From: Gonocerus acuteangulatus
Taxonomy: Eukaryota; Arthropoda; Insecta; Hemiptera; Coreidae
Length of the DNA stretch: 64,000 bases
Reading direction: 5' to 3'
Assembly: GCA_946811695.1 (NCBI GenBank)
Contig: OX328132.1
Span: 100,992,935-101,056,934, forward strand
Shown here: in pieces, positions 33,908-44,660 of the stretch
Position numbering within the stretch: the stretch's first letter is position 1
How the letters are laid out: the number at the start of each line of letters is the position of its first letter
Position numbers and translations under genes: made by a program
The notes under the pieces: model-generated
Told to the model about the DNA's origin: nothing
What the model saw: only the letters and a program-made list of their open reading frames with translations
The model's database searches: none

Positions 33908-34045
33908 AATTTGAACCACCGTTATTTTCGGTCTCTAGGGGTTCTGAAACGCGAAATTTTCTAGTCGGCACTTCCGGATTGTTTCATTGTATCAACCTTA
34001 TAAACGGGGTTCCTCCCTATGGGGGAGGGAGGAACCGCGCTAAAA
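33072..34045 (+). repeat. HINE-like copy inserted in the Penelope hairpin
   Basis: It runs from GTCCGACTCGCAGGAACTGC at 33072, with the subterminal TTAGCGCGGTTCC, to the 3' hairpin and GGAACCGCGCTAAAA at 34045. The host hairpin reads ...GGAGAAAAA before it and GGTGTTAATGG after it. The opposite arm reads the uninterrupted junction, so both ends are defined. The copy itself contains a Penelope-end insertion (about 33182-33390), a deletion near 33660, and a (TA)n core (33851-33905). Confidence 0.88.
33182..33390 (-). repeat. Penelope-type end nested in the HINE-like copy
   Basis: A second copy of the hairpin's outer end (compare 32451-32590), with a hammerhead core in which GAAA has become AAAA (33317-33288 on the minus strand). 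It interrupts the HINE-like block between TTTCTAGAAA and TTTCAAGAAAGG. Confidence 0.6.
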
Positions 34046-34787
34046 GGTGTTAATGGAAGGATACCCAAGGGGCATGGTAAAAATCTAGGTGGGAGGTCGG
34101 GAGAGTATTTGGAAATGTACGCTAATATTTTCCAAATACTCTCCCGACCTCCCACCTAGATTTTTACCATGCCCCTTGGGTATCCTTCCATTAACACCTT
34201 TTTCTCCTTTCCCGTCATAAATATGTCATATACATGCCTTTTGATCCTTACCGACATGTCATAAACATGCTTTTTGATCCTTACCGACATTTCCCCCACC
34301 ACCTGCTGTTTTCACTTACTTATACCCCAGTAGATTCCTTCTCTCCTTAGACACTCTACAATGGTTACTTAATTGCCAACCTTGGTCTTCCTCTGCCGCT
34401 CGGCATTTCTATTGGTATGTAGTATCTTATTTCTTTGTAAAATTAATTAATGTTACTATTAGCTACTACATTTGTCTTTGGTATGTAGTTTCTTATTTCT
34501 TTGTAAAATCAATTAACGTTACTAATTACTATTAAAATCAATCATTGTACCTATTTACTTTTTCATTCTAAGAATTTAAGACGATATGTTCTTTTATAAG
34601 TTAATTGTATCTATAGCTCTGTTACCTATCACAATCATAATTTTTTTTGTTTTTGTATTAATTTCTTTTTTTTGTCATTTTAGCTGACGAAGGCTACCAA
34701 TGAGTAGCCGAAACGTTCGAAATATAGATTTTTTAAAACAAAATCATATTGAGGTTTATTTAGCCGAATCCCAACCATTCCATCTTT
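34046..34787 (+). repeat. Centre and right arm of ORF-less Penelope-type hairpin
   Basis: The innermost palindrome has arms 34046-34115 and 34130-34199 with a 14-base loop. The outer part 34200-34787 mirrors 33071-32450. A hammerhead core lies at 34684. The right end stops at about 34787, where the next LINE begins. Confidence 0.75.
34684..34713 (+). ncRNA. Hammerhead ribozyme core in hairpin right arm
   Basis: CTGACGA (34684-34690), stem II GGCTAC/GTAGCC, GAAA (34710-34713), then CGTTCGAAATATAG. The core is complete. The GAAACGTT continuation is shared with the core at 52832 although the stem II sequences differ. Confidence 0.62.
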
Positions 34788-34789
34788 AA

Positions 34790-36075
34790 TTTATATTTTT
34801 GTTTTGTGGACTTTCAGAAGGCCTTTGATAGTGTGTATCACACAAGCATTTTTGAGGCAATGAATGAAATAGGCCTACCAGGAAAATACATTTCAATTGT
34901 AGGGAAACTGTATGCTGGGAATACGGCTTATATTCAGGCAGAAACAGATGGACCAACATTTTCTGTAGGTAGAGGAGTAAGGCAGGGTGACCCACTCTCT
35001 CCAACTCTCTTTATAATATTGTTGGAAAAGGTTTTCCGATCATTTGATTGGTTCAACATGGGTGTCAAAATTGATGGTAGGAAACTGAGCAATTTGAAAT
35101 TTGCTGATGACATCGTGTTGATCTCAGAAAAGGCTGAAGAACTAAGAATAATGGTGAAAGATCTCATAAACCATAGCGCTGAAGTAGGACTAATCCCAAA
35201 TTACACTAAGACCGTGTTAATGACCAATAGCTTGAAGAAGGAGATAAGCCACAACGGAATCACTGTACAGTATGTAGATGAATTTGTTTACTTGGGACAA
35301 CTTATATCCTTTAATAATCGTGCAGCTAAAGAAGTGCAAAGGAGAATTACTAGAGGTTGGCAGAAGTATTGGTCACTAAAGGAAGTAATGAAGGGTAACT
35401 TTCGCCTGAATAACAAGAAGATGGTGTTCGAAAGCTGTGTTCTCCCTTCTGTGAGTTACGGCTGCCAAACCTGGGCACTGACCAAGGAGCAAGAATCCAA
35501 GCTAGTAGTGTGGCAAAACTCCGTCCTTAGAAGCATGATGAACTACAGGAGACGGGATAAAGTCAGGGGTTCATTTATGCGGCAAGAATCTGGAGTGACA
35601 GATATAGGCCTGCATATAAAGAAACCTAATTGGAAATGGGCTGGTCATCTTTCCAGATTGCAGGATAGCAGGTGGACCCTGAAGGCTACGGAATGGATTC
35701 CGCTTAACTTAAGGAGGAGAAGAGGAAGACCATATAGGCGTTGGAGTGATGTCTTCAAGTCCGTTGCTGGTCCGAATTGGATGAACGTTGCCAGGAACAA
35801 AGACAAATGGAAAGCATTGTTGGATGAAACAGGGAACTCCACTTCCTAGTTGGGTTGGTCTCCAGGGAAGTTAGACCATTACCCCCATCAAGGGGAGGCC
35901 TGCATGACAAACATGTATTTCTAAATACTGTAAATAGTAATTTAAAAGGAAAATAATTTAAATGTTTATTACTTTTTATTTTGGTTATTTTTTTTTTGGA
36001 AATAGTTTTCTTTGTTTCTATTGTTCCTCTTATGCAATAAAGGCTTTATTTATTTATTTATTTTATTTATTATAT
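34790..36075 (+). mobile_element. 5'-truncated RTE LINE
   Basis: The open frame 34806-35849 (347 codons) begins inside reverse transcriptase: DFQKAFDSVYHTSIFE, GVRQGDPLSPTLFIILLEKV, then FADDIVLIS as the catalytic Asp pair. It continues with YLGQLISF, VSYGCQTWALTKEQ and the C-terminal WKWAGHLSRL and RRRRGRPYRRWSDV. The endonuclease and early RT are absent. The 3' UTR ends at ATGCAATAAAGGC followed by a TTTA repeat tail, typical of the RTE clade. The frame is intact, so it is fairly recent. It starts exactly at the end of the Penelope hairpin. Confidence 0.9.
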
Positions 36076-36564
36076 TTGCGAGCATTACCAAGGGTTCGGG
36101 ATATTATTACCTCGGATAGACCATCACCGGGTATGGCGTAAACTCTAAGGGGGTCAAGTTCAAATGAACCGCAATTAAAATGTTGATTTTTTCCCTCATA
36201 GCGTAAACTCTATGAGGGACAGTTTATTTCTAGTAATCCAAGGACTGCCATCAGAGTTGAAATTAACCGCAATTAAAAATAATACTATGAAATAGATACA
36301 GTACGGTAACGGCTGTTCTGTTATCGTCCTAGCAACGCATTCTGCCTAGGCGAGCATGCTCCCTTTAAAACTAAAAATTCAAACCCCTCTGAAAGTACTT
36401 TAAAATTTGAATATCAAGAAAACCTTTCTTAGCGAGAGTTTACATCCCAAAGTGAGTGTCCCTGCAAAATGTCAAATTTTTTTCTGTCGAGTGGTTTGGG
36501 CTATAGTAGATGCAATTTAAAACAAAAACCAACCAATTATTAAGTGAGCTAAACAACTACGAAA
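36076..36564. other. Unassigned repeat-like DNA
   Basis: No gene is supported. A phrase around GGCGTAAACTCTAAGGGGG recurs in altered form about 70 bases later (GCGTAAACTCTATGAGGG). It looks like an old dispersed repeat. Confidence 0.35.
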
Positions 36565-36565
36565 A

Positions 36566-36792
36566 CCCGTTAAAAGTCCGACTCGCAGGAACTGCATCAT
36601 CTTAGCGCGGTTCCGTCCTTATCCCTAGTCTCATTTGGAAAGATTAAAATAGAAACAGTTATTATTTTGGTTCCACCTTTCTTGAAAGGTCTTGATTTAT
36701 GATCTTACCTATATGGGTCGGCCAACCCCGGAAAGGCTAATAAAATAAATATAAGGCCAATAAAAAATATAAATTAAGGCTAATAAAAATAA

Positions 36793-36852
<60 letters not shown>

Positions 36853-37073
36853 GTATATACAAATTTGATCCACCGTTATTTTCGTATGCGTTACGATTTG
36901 TTTTGCGCGAATTTCGCCCCATACATCATCTTCCAGTTGGCGGATTCTGCTGGTTAACGAACTTGACCTTTCAAATTAGATGACAGATTTTTGTACCAAG
37001 TTTGATCAATATCGGACTATTTTTGAGCTCCTCAGAGGGCGAACAGACAAGCACGCTATAAATAAATAAATAA

Positions 37074-37116
<43 letters not shown>

Positions 37117-37252
37117 AATTTTTACCACCTATATTTTCGTGATCTATGGGGTCTGAATCGAGCAAGTTTCTAGTCGGCACTTCCGGATTGCGTCGTGAAG
37201 TCAACCTCATAAGAGGGTTCTCCCTATGGAGGTAGGGAGGAACCTCGCTAAA
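36566..37252 (+). repeat. HINE-like copy with both ends, rearranged inside
   Basis: It starts GTCCGACTCGCAGGAACTGC (about 36568) with the TTAGCGCGGTTCC subterminal repeat and ends in the 3' hairpin plus GGAACCTCGCTAA at 37250. Two (TA)n tracts (36797-36842, 37078-37114) and a duplicated block show internal rearrangement. Confidence 0.8.
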
Positions 37253-37261
37253 AACGCCTGA

Positions 37262-37360
37262 AAATTTCAAGGTTTTTCGGCTGGTGAGCAGTGTGCACAG
37301 GTCTTTCGAAGCTGAAAAATTGGGTACACTCTACTGGGGTGGCCCCGAACAACACCCCGA
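37262..37360 (+). repeat. Short dispersed repeat, copy 1
   Basis: It matches 39872-39965: GGTCTTTCGAAGCTGA, GGGTACAC..CTACTGGGG and GGCCCCGAACAACACCCCGA. No ends or coding content were identified. Confidence 0.6.
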
Positions 37361-37373
37361 GCATTTGCGAACT

Positions 37374-37510
37374 TTATTCCTTTTTAGCAGGGTTCCTTCC
37401 TCCCTCCATAGGGGAACCCCGCTTGTAAGTATGACGCAATCCGGAAGTGCCGATTAGAAAATTTTGCGTTTCAGAACCCCTAGAGAACGAAAATAACGGT
37501 GGTTCAAATT

Positions 37511-37557
<47 letters not shown>

Positions 37558-37940
37558 CTGTTCGTGGCCCTAACAGTTCAAAAATGGTCCGATTTTGATT
37601 AAATTTCATACAAAAATCTTTCGTCTAATTTGAAAGGTCAAGTTCGTTAACCGTCCGAATGTCGCGCGAAAAAAATCGTTCCGCTTACTTCATATGCATG
37701 CAAGTACTCGTTTTATAGGCTTCTTGGCCTAGGAAAACGAATGAAACCATTTTTAAAGCGATAGTTTTAACCATTTTCGAGAAAATTGGAAAAATAGTTG
37801 CTGAATAACGTTTTAGCGTGGTTACTCCCTACCTCCATAGGGGCTTATGAGGTTGACCTCACGATGCAATCCGGAAGTGCCGACTAGAAACTTTCTCGTT
37901 TCAGACCCCATAGATCACGAAAATATAGGTGGTTCAAATT

Positions 37941-37991
<51 letters not shown>

Positions 37992-38200
37992 TTGTCTGTT
38001 CGCTCTCTCGCAATATTCGATGGGGCAACGTCAATCAGAGATATACAAGTGCTTAAAACTTAAGAAGTGTTTGTTTGTTCTTTTGAAAGGGTTTTTCTCT
38101 TTGTTTATCTCACGTTTTAATTGGTTGTTTTTTTTCTTTTAAATTGCATTTATGAGTAAAATTAGTATTGTAGTAAAATAAGCTAAGAGACGGTGAAAGG
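37374..38200 (-). repeat. Two HINE-like copies in tandem, minus strand
   Basis: The first copy has its 3' end at 37374 (TTAGCAGGGTTCC) and runs to about 37808. The second has its 3' end at about 37810 (TTAGCGTGGTTAC) and runs through a (TA)n core (37944-37989) into a 5' portion near 38200 that resembles the variant at 401-540. Confidence 0.75.
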
Positions 38201-38281
38201 TATTGGTAATAAGTTTGGAGTGGCTGTGGTAATCAAGATGGCTGTGGCTAATCATGGTGACGCATGCATAGTTTGTTTTGA

Positions 38282-38896
38282 ATTCTCTTATCTATATAAC
38301 CTTCCTCATAGCCTCCAACTGAAGTTATCGTTATTTCTTATTTTATAGAAAGATTTAACCCACAACAGAATGGAATTTTATTCGCCACGAAGCACATATT
38401 TACAGTTGATTATAACAGTAAAACGAATTTGCTAGTAAAACAAGATACTTAAAATGACAACGAATTTTTAGTTGTTTAGAATAGAGCCTTCTCAGCAGTA
38501 GTCGAAGAGTAAGTACGTTTTCAGTACATAATTGTATTGACTTATACAGATTAAGAATTATCCGCTTCTGTGTAAGTTGGCTACTGTCAGTTTCTTGTGA
38601 TTTGTGATGCTAATCTATTCTATTTATTCGAGATGTACGTAACCGCGCAAAGATGAGTCGGACGTTTTTATTCTCCTTTCTATATAACCTTCCTCATAGC
38701 CTACAATAAGATATCGTTATTTCTTATTTTATAGAATGATTTAACCCACGAGAGAATGGAATTTTATTTGCCATGAAGCACATATTTACAGTTGATTATA
38801 ACAGTAAAAAGAATTTGCTAGTAAAACAAGAAACTTAAAATGACAACGACTGTCTGGTTGTTTGGAATAGAGACTTCTGTGCAGTAGTCGAACAGT
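38282..38896. repeat. Direct duplication, two diverged units
   Basis: 38282-38512 and 38671-38896 are alignable over most of their length, sharing CTATATAACCTTCCTCATAG, ATGGAATTTTATT and CATATTTACAGTTGATTATA. The intervening ~160 bases are unrelated. No coding content is seen. Confidence 0.75.
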
Positions 38897-39527
38897 GAGA
38901 ACATGTTTGCTATTAATGTAAGCCTTAAGTTTTTTGATTTTTCCTTATTAAGTAAAAACTACATAAATTTGAATTTTGTAAACAAATAACGTTCTCATTT
39001 TCATATTTTCAACTTCAATTCAGTACTATTTTTTTTTAAAGAAAGTTTTATGTAAATTTTGATAAGTATTGTATTTTAATAAACAAAAAGTATTTAAATA
39101 ACTATTAGCGTTTATAACTATATTTTTAAATTACATTGCCAAAAAAAAAAAAAAAATTAAAATATGGGTCACAAGGGACCCGACGCAACAAGTTATGGTG
39201 GGGTTTTTGCCCCCCCCCCCATCTTCCCCATCCTCCACCTCCTAGACCACTGAAAAAGTTTTAAAACTTGAACACAAATGTTTGAAACGTGCTGTAATGG
39301 TTCGTGTTATTCGCCAGGCTCGGCCAGTCCAAACAAGGACGTTGTTTGTTTTTTAAAGATACTAGACACTCACTTAGCCTATGGACTCCAATTACACTTC
39401 AATTAAAGCTAATAAAATTTGGTATAGCTTTCATTCTCATAGGTATTTTGTCACCCTATGTCAAACATGCCTGATAGTTAAATTTTGCACTTTTGGGGGA
39501 AAATAGCCATACTTAGAAGAGCTGTAT
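38897..39527. other. Unassigned A+T-rich DNA
   Basis: Nothing is recognised apart from an A run (39139-39154) and a C run near 39210-39222. Confidence 0.4.
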
Positions 39528-39540
39528 CTCGGATGTTATT

Positions 39541-39722
39541 TTTTTATTTTATTTTTTTACGGCGCATCTACATCTGGGTCATTAGCGCCGACATCCAGGG
39601 TGCAGCAAGGAATTTTACCAGCGAGCCGTGGGATGATAAAATTCCTGCTGGAGGTTGGGAATCGAACCCATCATCTCCCGATTATGAATCCAAGGCGCTA
39701 GCCATTAGACCACGGGAGACCC
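39541..39722 (-). mobile_element. tRNA-derived SINE with 13-bp duplication
   Basis: On the minus strand it begins GTCTCCCGTGGTCTAATGGC, giving an A-box region (GGTCTAATGGCTAGCG) and a B box (GGTTCGATTCC), as in RNA polymerase III promoters of tRNA-derived SINEs. It ends in the tail ...GGCGCTAATGACCCAGATGT and an A-rich stretch. The duplication CTCGGATGTTATT flanks it (39528-39540, 39723-39735). This is the most complete copy of the SINE whose bare tails sit at 11493, 12816 and 61826. Confidence 0.9.
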
Positions 39723-39735
39723 CTCGGATGTTATT

Positions 39736-42000
39736 CTAGGTAAAAAGTTTGTTTTAGCGCCAAAAGTTTGTACATTTTATCTTCTTTTAGAAAGCTAAGA
39801 GTACAAATAGTTGTAGTATGCACGGTTTAGGAGTTATCAGCAAAAAACAAAATAATGTCCAAAATTGTAAAGGCTTTTCGACTAGTGCGCAGTTAGCACA
39901 GGTCTTTTGAAGCTGACAAATGGGGTACACACTACTGGGGTGGCCCCGAACAACACCCCGAAAAATCAGCGTTGCGCGTTTTTTTGCGACCTCGATGTCT
40001 TAGATGACTGGATCAGTGGTAGCATTCCATTCTACGAGCTGCAAGGACTCGTGTTCATGGCTCCGCCGGGGCATCGATATTTTTTATTTATAATTTTTTT
40101 TTAAATTTTTTAATTGTAGTATATTTTAATAAATATGAAACAAAAAAATAGGAACATTTAACAAAAAAAAAATAATAAAAGGCTCTTAAAATTTTAAAAA
40201 AGTCAGTAAATTAAAATAAAAAATTACTAATCATATGATATTTTAAATTTTCAAATATGATCATATTCCTACCAGATACAGGAATAGTTTTCTATCAGTT
40301 TAAGGAATACCCTATGTATATAGATGTAGTAGGAGCATAAATGAATGCTTTGTAAGTGTTAATAACTCTTTTGAAGGCTTTTTGCGGAAAGTCTAAGGAC
40401 CTGTTCAAAGAATGAATGTAAGGCAGGGCGAATCAACAGTACTATTTCATTGTTTTGCTGTTTAAATGGAATCTTTTCTTTTAGGTATTGGAGTCTTAGA
40501 CTTTTTGGTATTATTAATAACACATACACTGCAATGCAGTATGTGTTTTTGATAAAACAATATATTGTTGTAACAAAAATATTGAAAAATGTAATAGAAA
40601 CGCTTGATATGGCGCATATGTAAAAATGTTTATATATTCATGAAATATTTGAAATAAAAAAAAGGCTTTAAATTATTTCAGATGCCATAAAACGTTTAAA
40701 TCGAATTTTTAAATAAAAAGTCTTACATTTACTACTAACAATGCGTGTTTAATTTTTTTCGTCTAATCAGTGGAAAATCAATTTAATCGAATATAATGTA
40801 TTCATCTATTTTTGAAATATTATGTTATTCCTTGTATGTATATAATATTAGTTCTGGTTATATGGTTAGTATTTAGCAATTTGTTGGGTCCTCCGTATTT
40901 ACACATAATTGTGTATGAACCTATTTGCTACTTAATCGCTTTTATTGTAAAAGTAATTAATTAATAATTATTAGCATTAATGCTAATCCTAAACTCAGAA
41001 GGACAAATGTGTAGTTATAAATAAACCCATTCCGTAGATATAAAAAGGAATACTCTTGGCAAGTTATTGTAGCTTACTTGAAAAACCGCACGTAGAGTCA
41101 TTCTTCTGGGGTATGCCAACTGTCTGTAGCAGGTTCTCATTTTCTGGACCCATTCTTAGCGAAATAGTACTGCAGAGTAATGAGCAACTCGCTGCCTCGT
41201 TCCATCTCTCGGATCAGCTGGTTGTATTGATTGCATGCCGGTGCCTTCGCTATACACCCCCCCCCCCCCCTTCAAACTCTACTGCTTTTCTCATGCCGTA
41301 GACAATATGAATGGTCTTTAAATTAATGCGTCTATACACCAAAGATTCCTGAGCGATTCTTCCTTAAGAGTCAGCTTTAGAAGATCTGTGCGTCTTCGCA
41401 ATGTGCACATTCCAGTTTTGAATTAAAGGCACGGACATATAGTGTTTATAACCCTATTAATAATGTAGACATTCTATTTAGAAATAGAATAGGGATAACG
41501 ATTAATTATTAGGGAACGGAGTACGTTTCAAATATTTAGTCTTTCAAATAGAACAGTTTGAACAACTTTAAAAGTCTCGTTGGTTTCTCTAGATATCAGA
41601 ATTGCGTAATTTTCTAGACTTTTAAGACATACTGGATAAATTATTACTAAGGAACAGAGCGAGATAATTCCTAAATTTTTAAATTAAATTAATTAAATTT
41701 TCGTATATTAGTTCGGGAACTAGTAGTCAGCTTTGGATCATATGATAACATATCCGGGACACCTATTCTCAACAACAGTTAGATACATTAACAGGTTTCT
41801 TTGTTATGAAAAGAAATGTGAGCCTCGTACCATGTGTGGGGGTGGGGATTTAATGACATAGAAACCAACACATGGTATTTCTTAGTACTCATTTTAAAGT
41901 CTGTTTGAAAACCGATGGCTGTATTTAGGCAGACTGAGAAATGAAATAACTAATAACAAACAATCGGGCGCTACTGTTCTTGAAGGACCTGGGCCTCCGA
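39736..42000. other. Mostly unassigned DNA
   Basis: Apart from the short repeat copy at 39872-39965, no gene or element is recognised. The sequence is A+T-rich with a C run near 41257-41270. Short frames at 39907, 41056 and elsewhere have no domain. Confidence 0.4.
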
Positions 42001-42420
42001 CACCATCCTTTATCATTCCTCTCGGTCAACAGCCACGGTCCACCAGTTTCGAACTCCTAGCTTTTGTAAATCATCCTTTAGGTCATTCTACACGACCAAG
42101 CCCTCTTAGCTTACCTTTCTTAATGGCGCTGAGGATATCGGGTTTGCCATAAAATTCCATTAGTTCAGTGTTACTCCAAACATTCCATCTATAATCCTCT
42201 TTCACAGCTCCAGATAAATTCCTTAGGGCTCTCCTCTCCCAAACCTGTAGGGCTATCCTATTGTCCTTGCTCAGAGTCCACGTACCGCTGTTATATATTA
42301 TAACTAGATTTATGGCCGTATAGATCACCAGTTTACCTTTCTGGAGAGGTCTTGAAACGGAGAGCCTTGTGCAGTGTATAGAAGCATTTTGTCCCTCCAA
42401 CAATTCTGGCCTTTTATGTT
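42001..42420 (-). pseudogene. LINE reverse-transcriptase C-terminal remnant
   Basis: The minus strand reads YTAINLVIIYNSGTWTLSKD, then VWERRALRNLSGAVKEDYRW, ELMEFYGKPDILSAIKKGKL and RGLGRVE. This corresponds to the C-terminal domain after RT in LINEs (compare YASEAWTMSK...RRIYGPLREGD in the copy at 48048). It is truncated at both ends. Confidence 0.65.
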
Positions 42421-42479
42421 ATAGTTATTCGTCAATACACCTTCCAGATACTTAAATGTCGTTCAGCTTGGAAACGTAG

Positions 42480-43490
42480 GGAAAACTGTGTGGATTTGTA
42501 TAAAGGAACAAACATACAGACAGACAGCTTGTAGACTTTCTTGTCCTAGTCTATGATACTCCCCATGTCAATACCTACCTGTGTACCAAGTTTGGTCAAA
42601 CGGTGTGGATTTGTATTGGACCCGTATTTATCCGAATCCGATACGATCCGATCCGATTTCGTTCGACCGACAACGGCCAACAGCGGCCGACGTGAGTACC
42701 CATATTGGTCCCGACCCGATCCGATCCGATTTAGTCACAGCTCGTTACTAATGACCTCGTAATAAAGAGAAAATGTGTGATTAATGTAAGAAATGACACC
42801 TAATAAGCATTGTAACCTTTAATTACGTTGAATGTTGGAGATATTCATATTTTAAAATTATTTATAGGAAAGGTAGCTAGAAGGTTATGCGCATTGGAAG
42901 GTTATAAACATTGGACGGTTATAAACATCTTTCCACTTAATTTAATAAACAAGGGAACAAAAAACAAAAATGTAAATTGACAAAGTTGTTCTAAATTCTA
43001 GCTTTCATTTAGTAAAAAATGCATTGAAATCGGTTACGATGTAGAGGCTGTACACCTTTTTGAAACACAATATGCGGTTTGGCGCCATTTTGCTTCGTCG
43101 GTCCGAAATCGGTCTAGAAACAACCAAGTTTGGACGGCCGAGAATCGGTGGCCATTGGGTCGGGACCAATGTAGGCACCTCCATTAAGATGAATGTGTTT
43201 GTTTTTCTTTCGACAGTCGATAGCTATCGGATCGGGTCCAATGTAGGTGCCCCATATGGAACAAATAGACAGATAGAAGCTAATAGACGATTTTGACCTA
43301 GCTTAGTGCACTCCTCGGATCAACATCTACCTGTGTGCCCAGTTTCGTCAAAATCTGTCAATCGTTATGGATTTGTATGAGGAACAAACATACACACTAA
43401 CAGCTGATAGACGTTATTGACCTAGCCTTTGACACCCCCTGTATCAAGACCTACCTATGTGCCTAGTTTGAACAAACTAAGGAACAACCA
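42480..43490. repeat. Decayed tandem repeats of a Helitron-like type
   Basis: Units containing GTGGATTTGTAT.AGGAACAAAC, followed by a CAGACAGA.AGCTGATAGACG-like stretch and ATCAAGACCTACCTGTG.C, occur at about 42490-42620 and 43290-43490. Between them are GATCCGATCCGAT-rich stretches (about 42640-42735) with a partner near 43215. They resemble the array at 53690-54090. No gene is supported. Confidence 0.6.
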
Positions 43491-43519
43491 GACAAACAAA
43501 CACCTGACTTATATATATA

Positions 43520-43659
43520 TATATGAATTTGAACAACAATATTTTTATGGCCTGAAGGATGAGAACTGTGGATATTGCTTATTGGCCAATCATGAGGTGC
43601 CAATAAGCAATATCCACAGTTCTCATCCTTCAGGCCATAAAAATATTGCTGTTCAAATT

Positions 43660-43663
<4 letters not shown>
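43520..43663. repeat. Near-perfect hairpin, arms about 62 bp
   Basis: Arms 43521-43582 and about 43599-43661 are inverted copies around a short spacer (CCAATCATGAGGTG). Each starts at the TTTGAAC..CAATATTTTTATGG edge and each is joined to (TA)n on its outer side. The frames on both strands read the same peptide because of the palindrome, so they are not genes. Confidence 0.8.
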
Positions 43664-43711
<48 letters not shown>

Positions 43712-43835
43712 AATATATTTATTTATATTTATATATATATATATATATAATTTATTAATATACATATAATTCAGATCACCTGGTCAACGTCATAAGCGAA
43801 TTCCTCTCCTATATGGAGGGAGAAAACTCGCTGAC
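43664..43835 (+). repeat. HINE-like 3' end, diverged
   Basis: A (TA)n core (about 43665-43750) is followed by AGGTCATAAGCG-like text (here GTCATAAGCGAATTCCTCTC), a hairpin and an end reading ACTCGCTGA, a diverged CTRR end. Confidence 0.5.
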
Positions 43836-43969
43836 ACCAATGATTCTTCAGGGCCTGCGAATATCCCTGCAATCGTCACTCATAAAGCTGTTCAAATGAA
43901 TAATTTGATAATGCTACCAACAGTTTAAAGGCACACCCACGCACACACACATATATATTTAAAATCAAA

Positions 43970-44305
43970 CCTGTAACAGGCCAGGAGGGCCGGAGGGGAA
44001 GATACTATAGAGGTATCTGATTCATGACCATACGGCACACTAGGGAGATAGTGTGATCAGTATTATGCTCCGGCCGCCTGATTTTCCCCTTGGCTGCTTC
44101 GACTGCTAGAATCATTAGCATAAAGGTACCCATTATTAAATTAATTAAAGGCTGGATGGCCTAGGGGCGCTCAGGGAGGCCGAATCCAATCCATGAACGA
44201 TGACTCTAGAAGAAAAAATCTTTAGTGGTTGCTTGGGATTTGAACTCAGGTCCTCCAACTTATTAGTCCAGTGGTCTACCACTGAGCTAACCTCACCCCC
44301 ATAAT
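43970..44305 (-). mobile_element. tRNA-derived SINE, second family
   Basis: On the minus strand a tRNA-like head starts near 44300: GTTAGCTCAGTGG (A box) and GAGTTCAAATCCC (B box). A tRNA-unrelated body runs to about 43970 and ends toward AAAATCAAAC... The head resembles a tRNA but the following sequence does not fold as a complete tRNA, so a SINE is preferred. Target duplication was not found. Confidence 0.6.
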
Positions 44306-44319
44306 TATATACACACATC

Positions 44320-44348
44320 CACAATATATATATATATATATGTATATA

Positions 44349-44412
<64 letters not shown>

Positions 44413-44510
44413 CTCAAAATTGAACCACCGTTATTTGCGTGATCTATTGGTCATGGAGCGTGAATTTATTTTTAGCCAGCACTTCCGGATTGCGTCATGA
44501 GGCGAAAAAT
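44320..44510 (+). repeat. HINE-like 3' part lacking its end
   Basis: A (TA)n core (44324-44408) is followed by TTGAACCACCGTTATTTGCG and CAGCACTTCCGGATTGCG. It is cut before the 3' hairpin, where a SINE head begins. Confidence 0.7.
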
Positions 44511-44513
44511 TGG

Positions 44514-44660
44514 GGTCTCCCGTGGTCTAGTGGCTAGTGCGCTAGATTCATAAGCGGGAGATGGTGGGTTCGATCCTCACCGGCACACAGTGGGAAAAAA
44601 TCCACTTTTAGGGCGAAAACATTTTGTAAATCTATGGAACATTTAAGTAGTACCTTTTTG
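44514..44660 (+). mobile_element. tRNA-derived SINE head
   Basis: GTCTCCCGTGGTCTAGTGGC, with A-box and B-box (GGTTCGATCCTC) motifs, is the head of the SINE family at 39541. The conserved GGCGC tail is absent. It does not close a tRNA acceptor stem, so it is not a tRNA gene. Confidence 0.7.

Noticed and set aside
44514..44586. Possible functional tRNA gene
   Set aside because: A and B boxes are present but the acceptor stem does not close; the same head starts a SINE at 39722 on the other strand.
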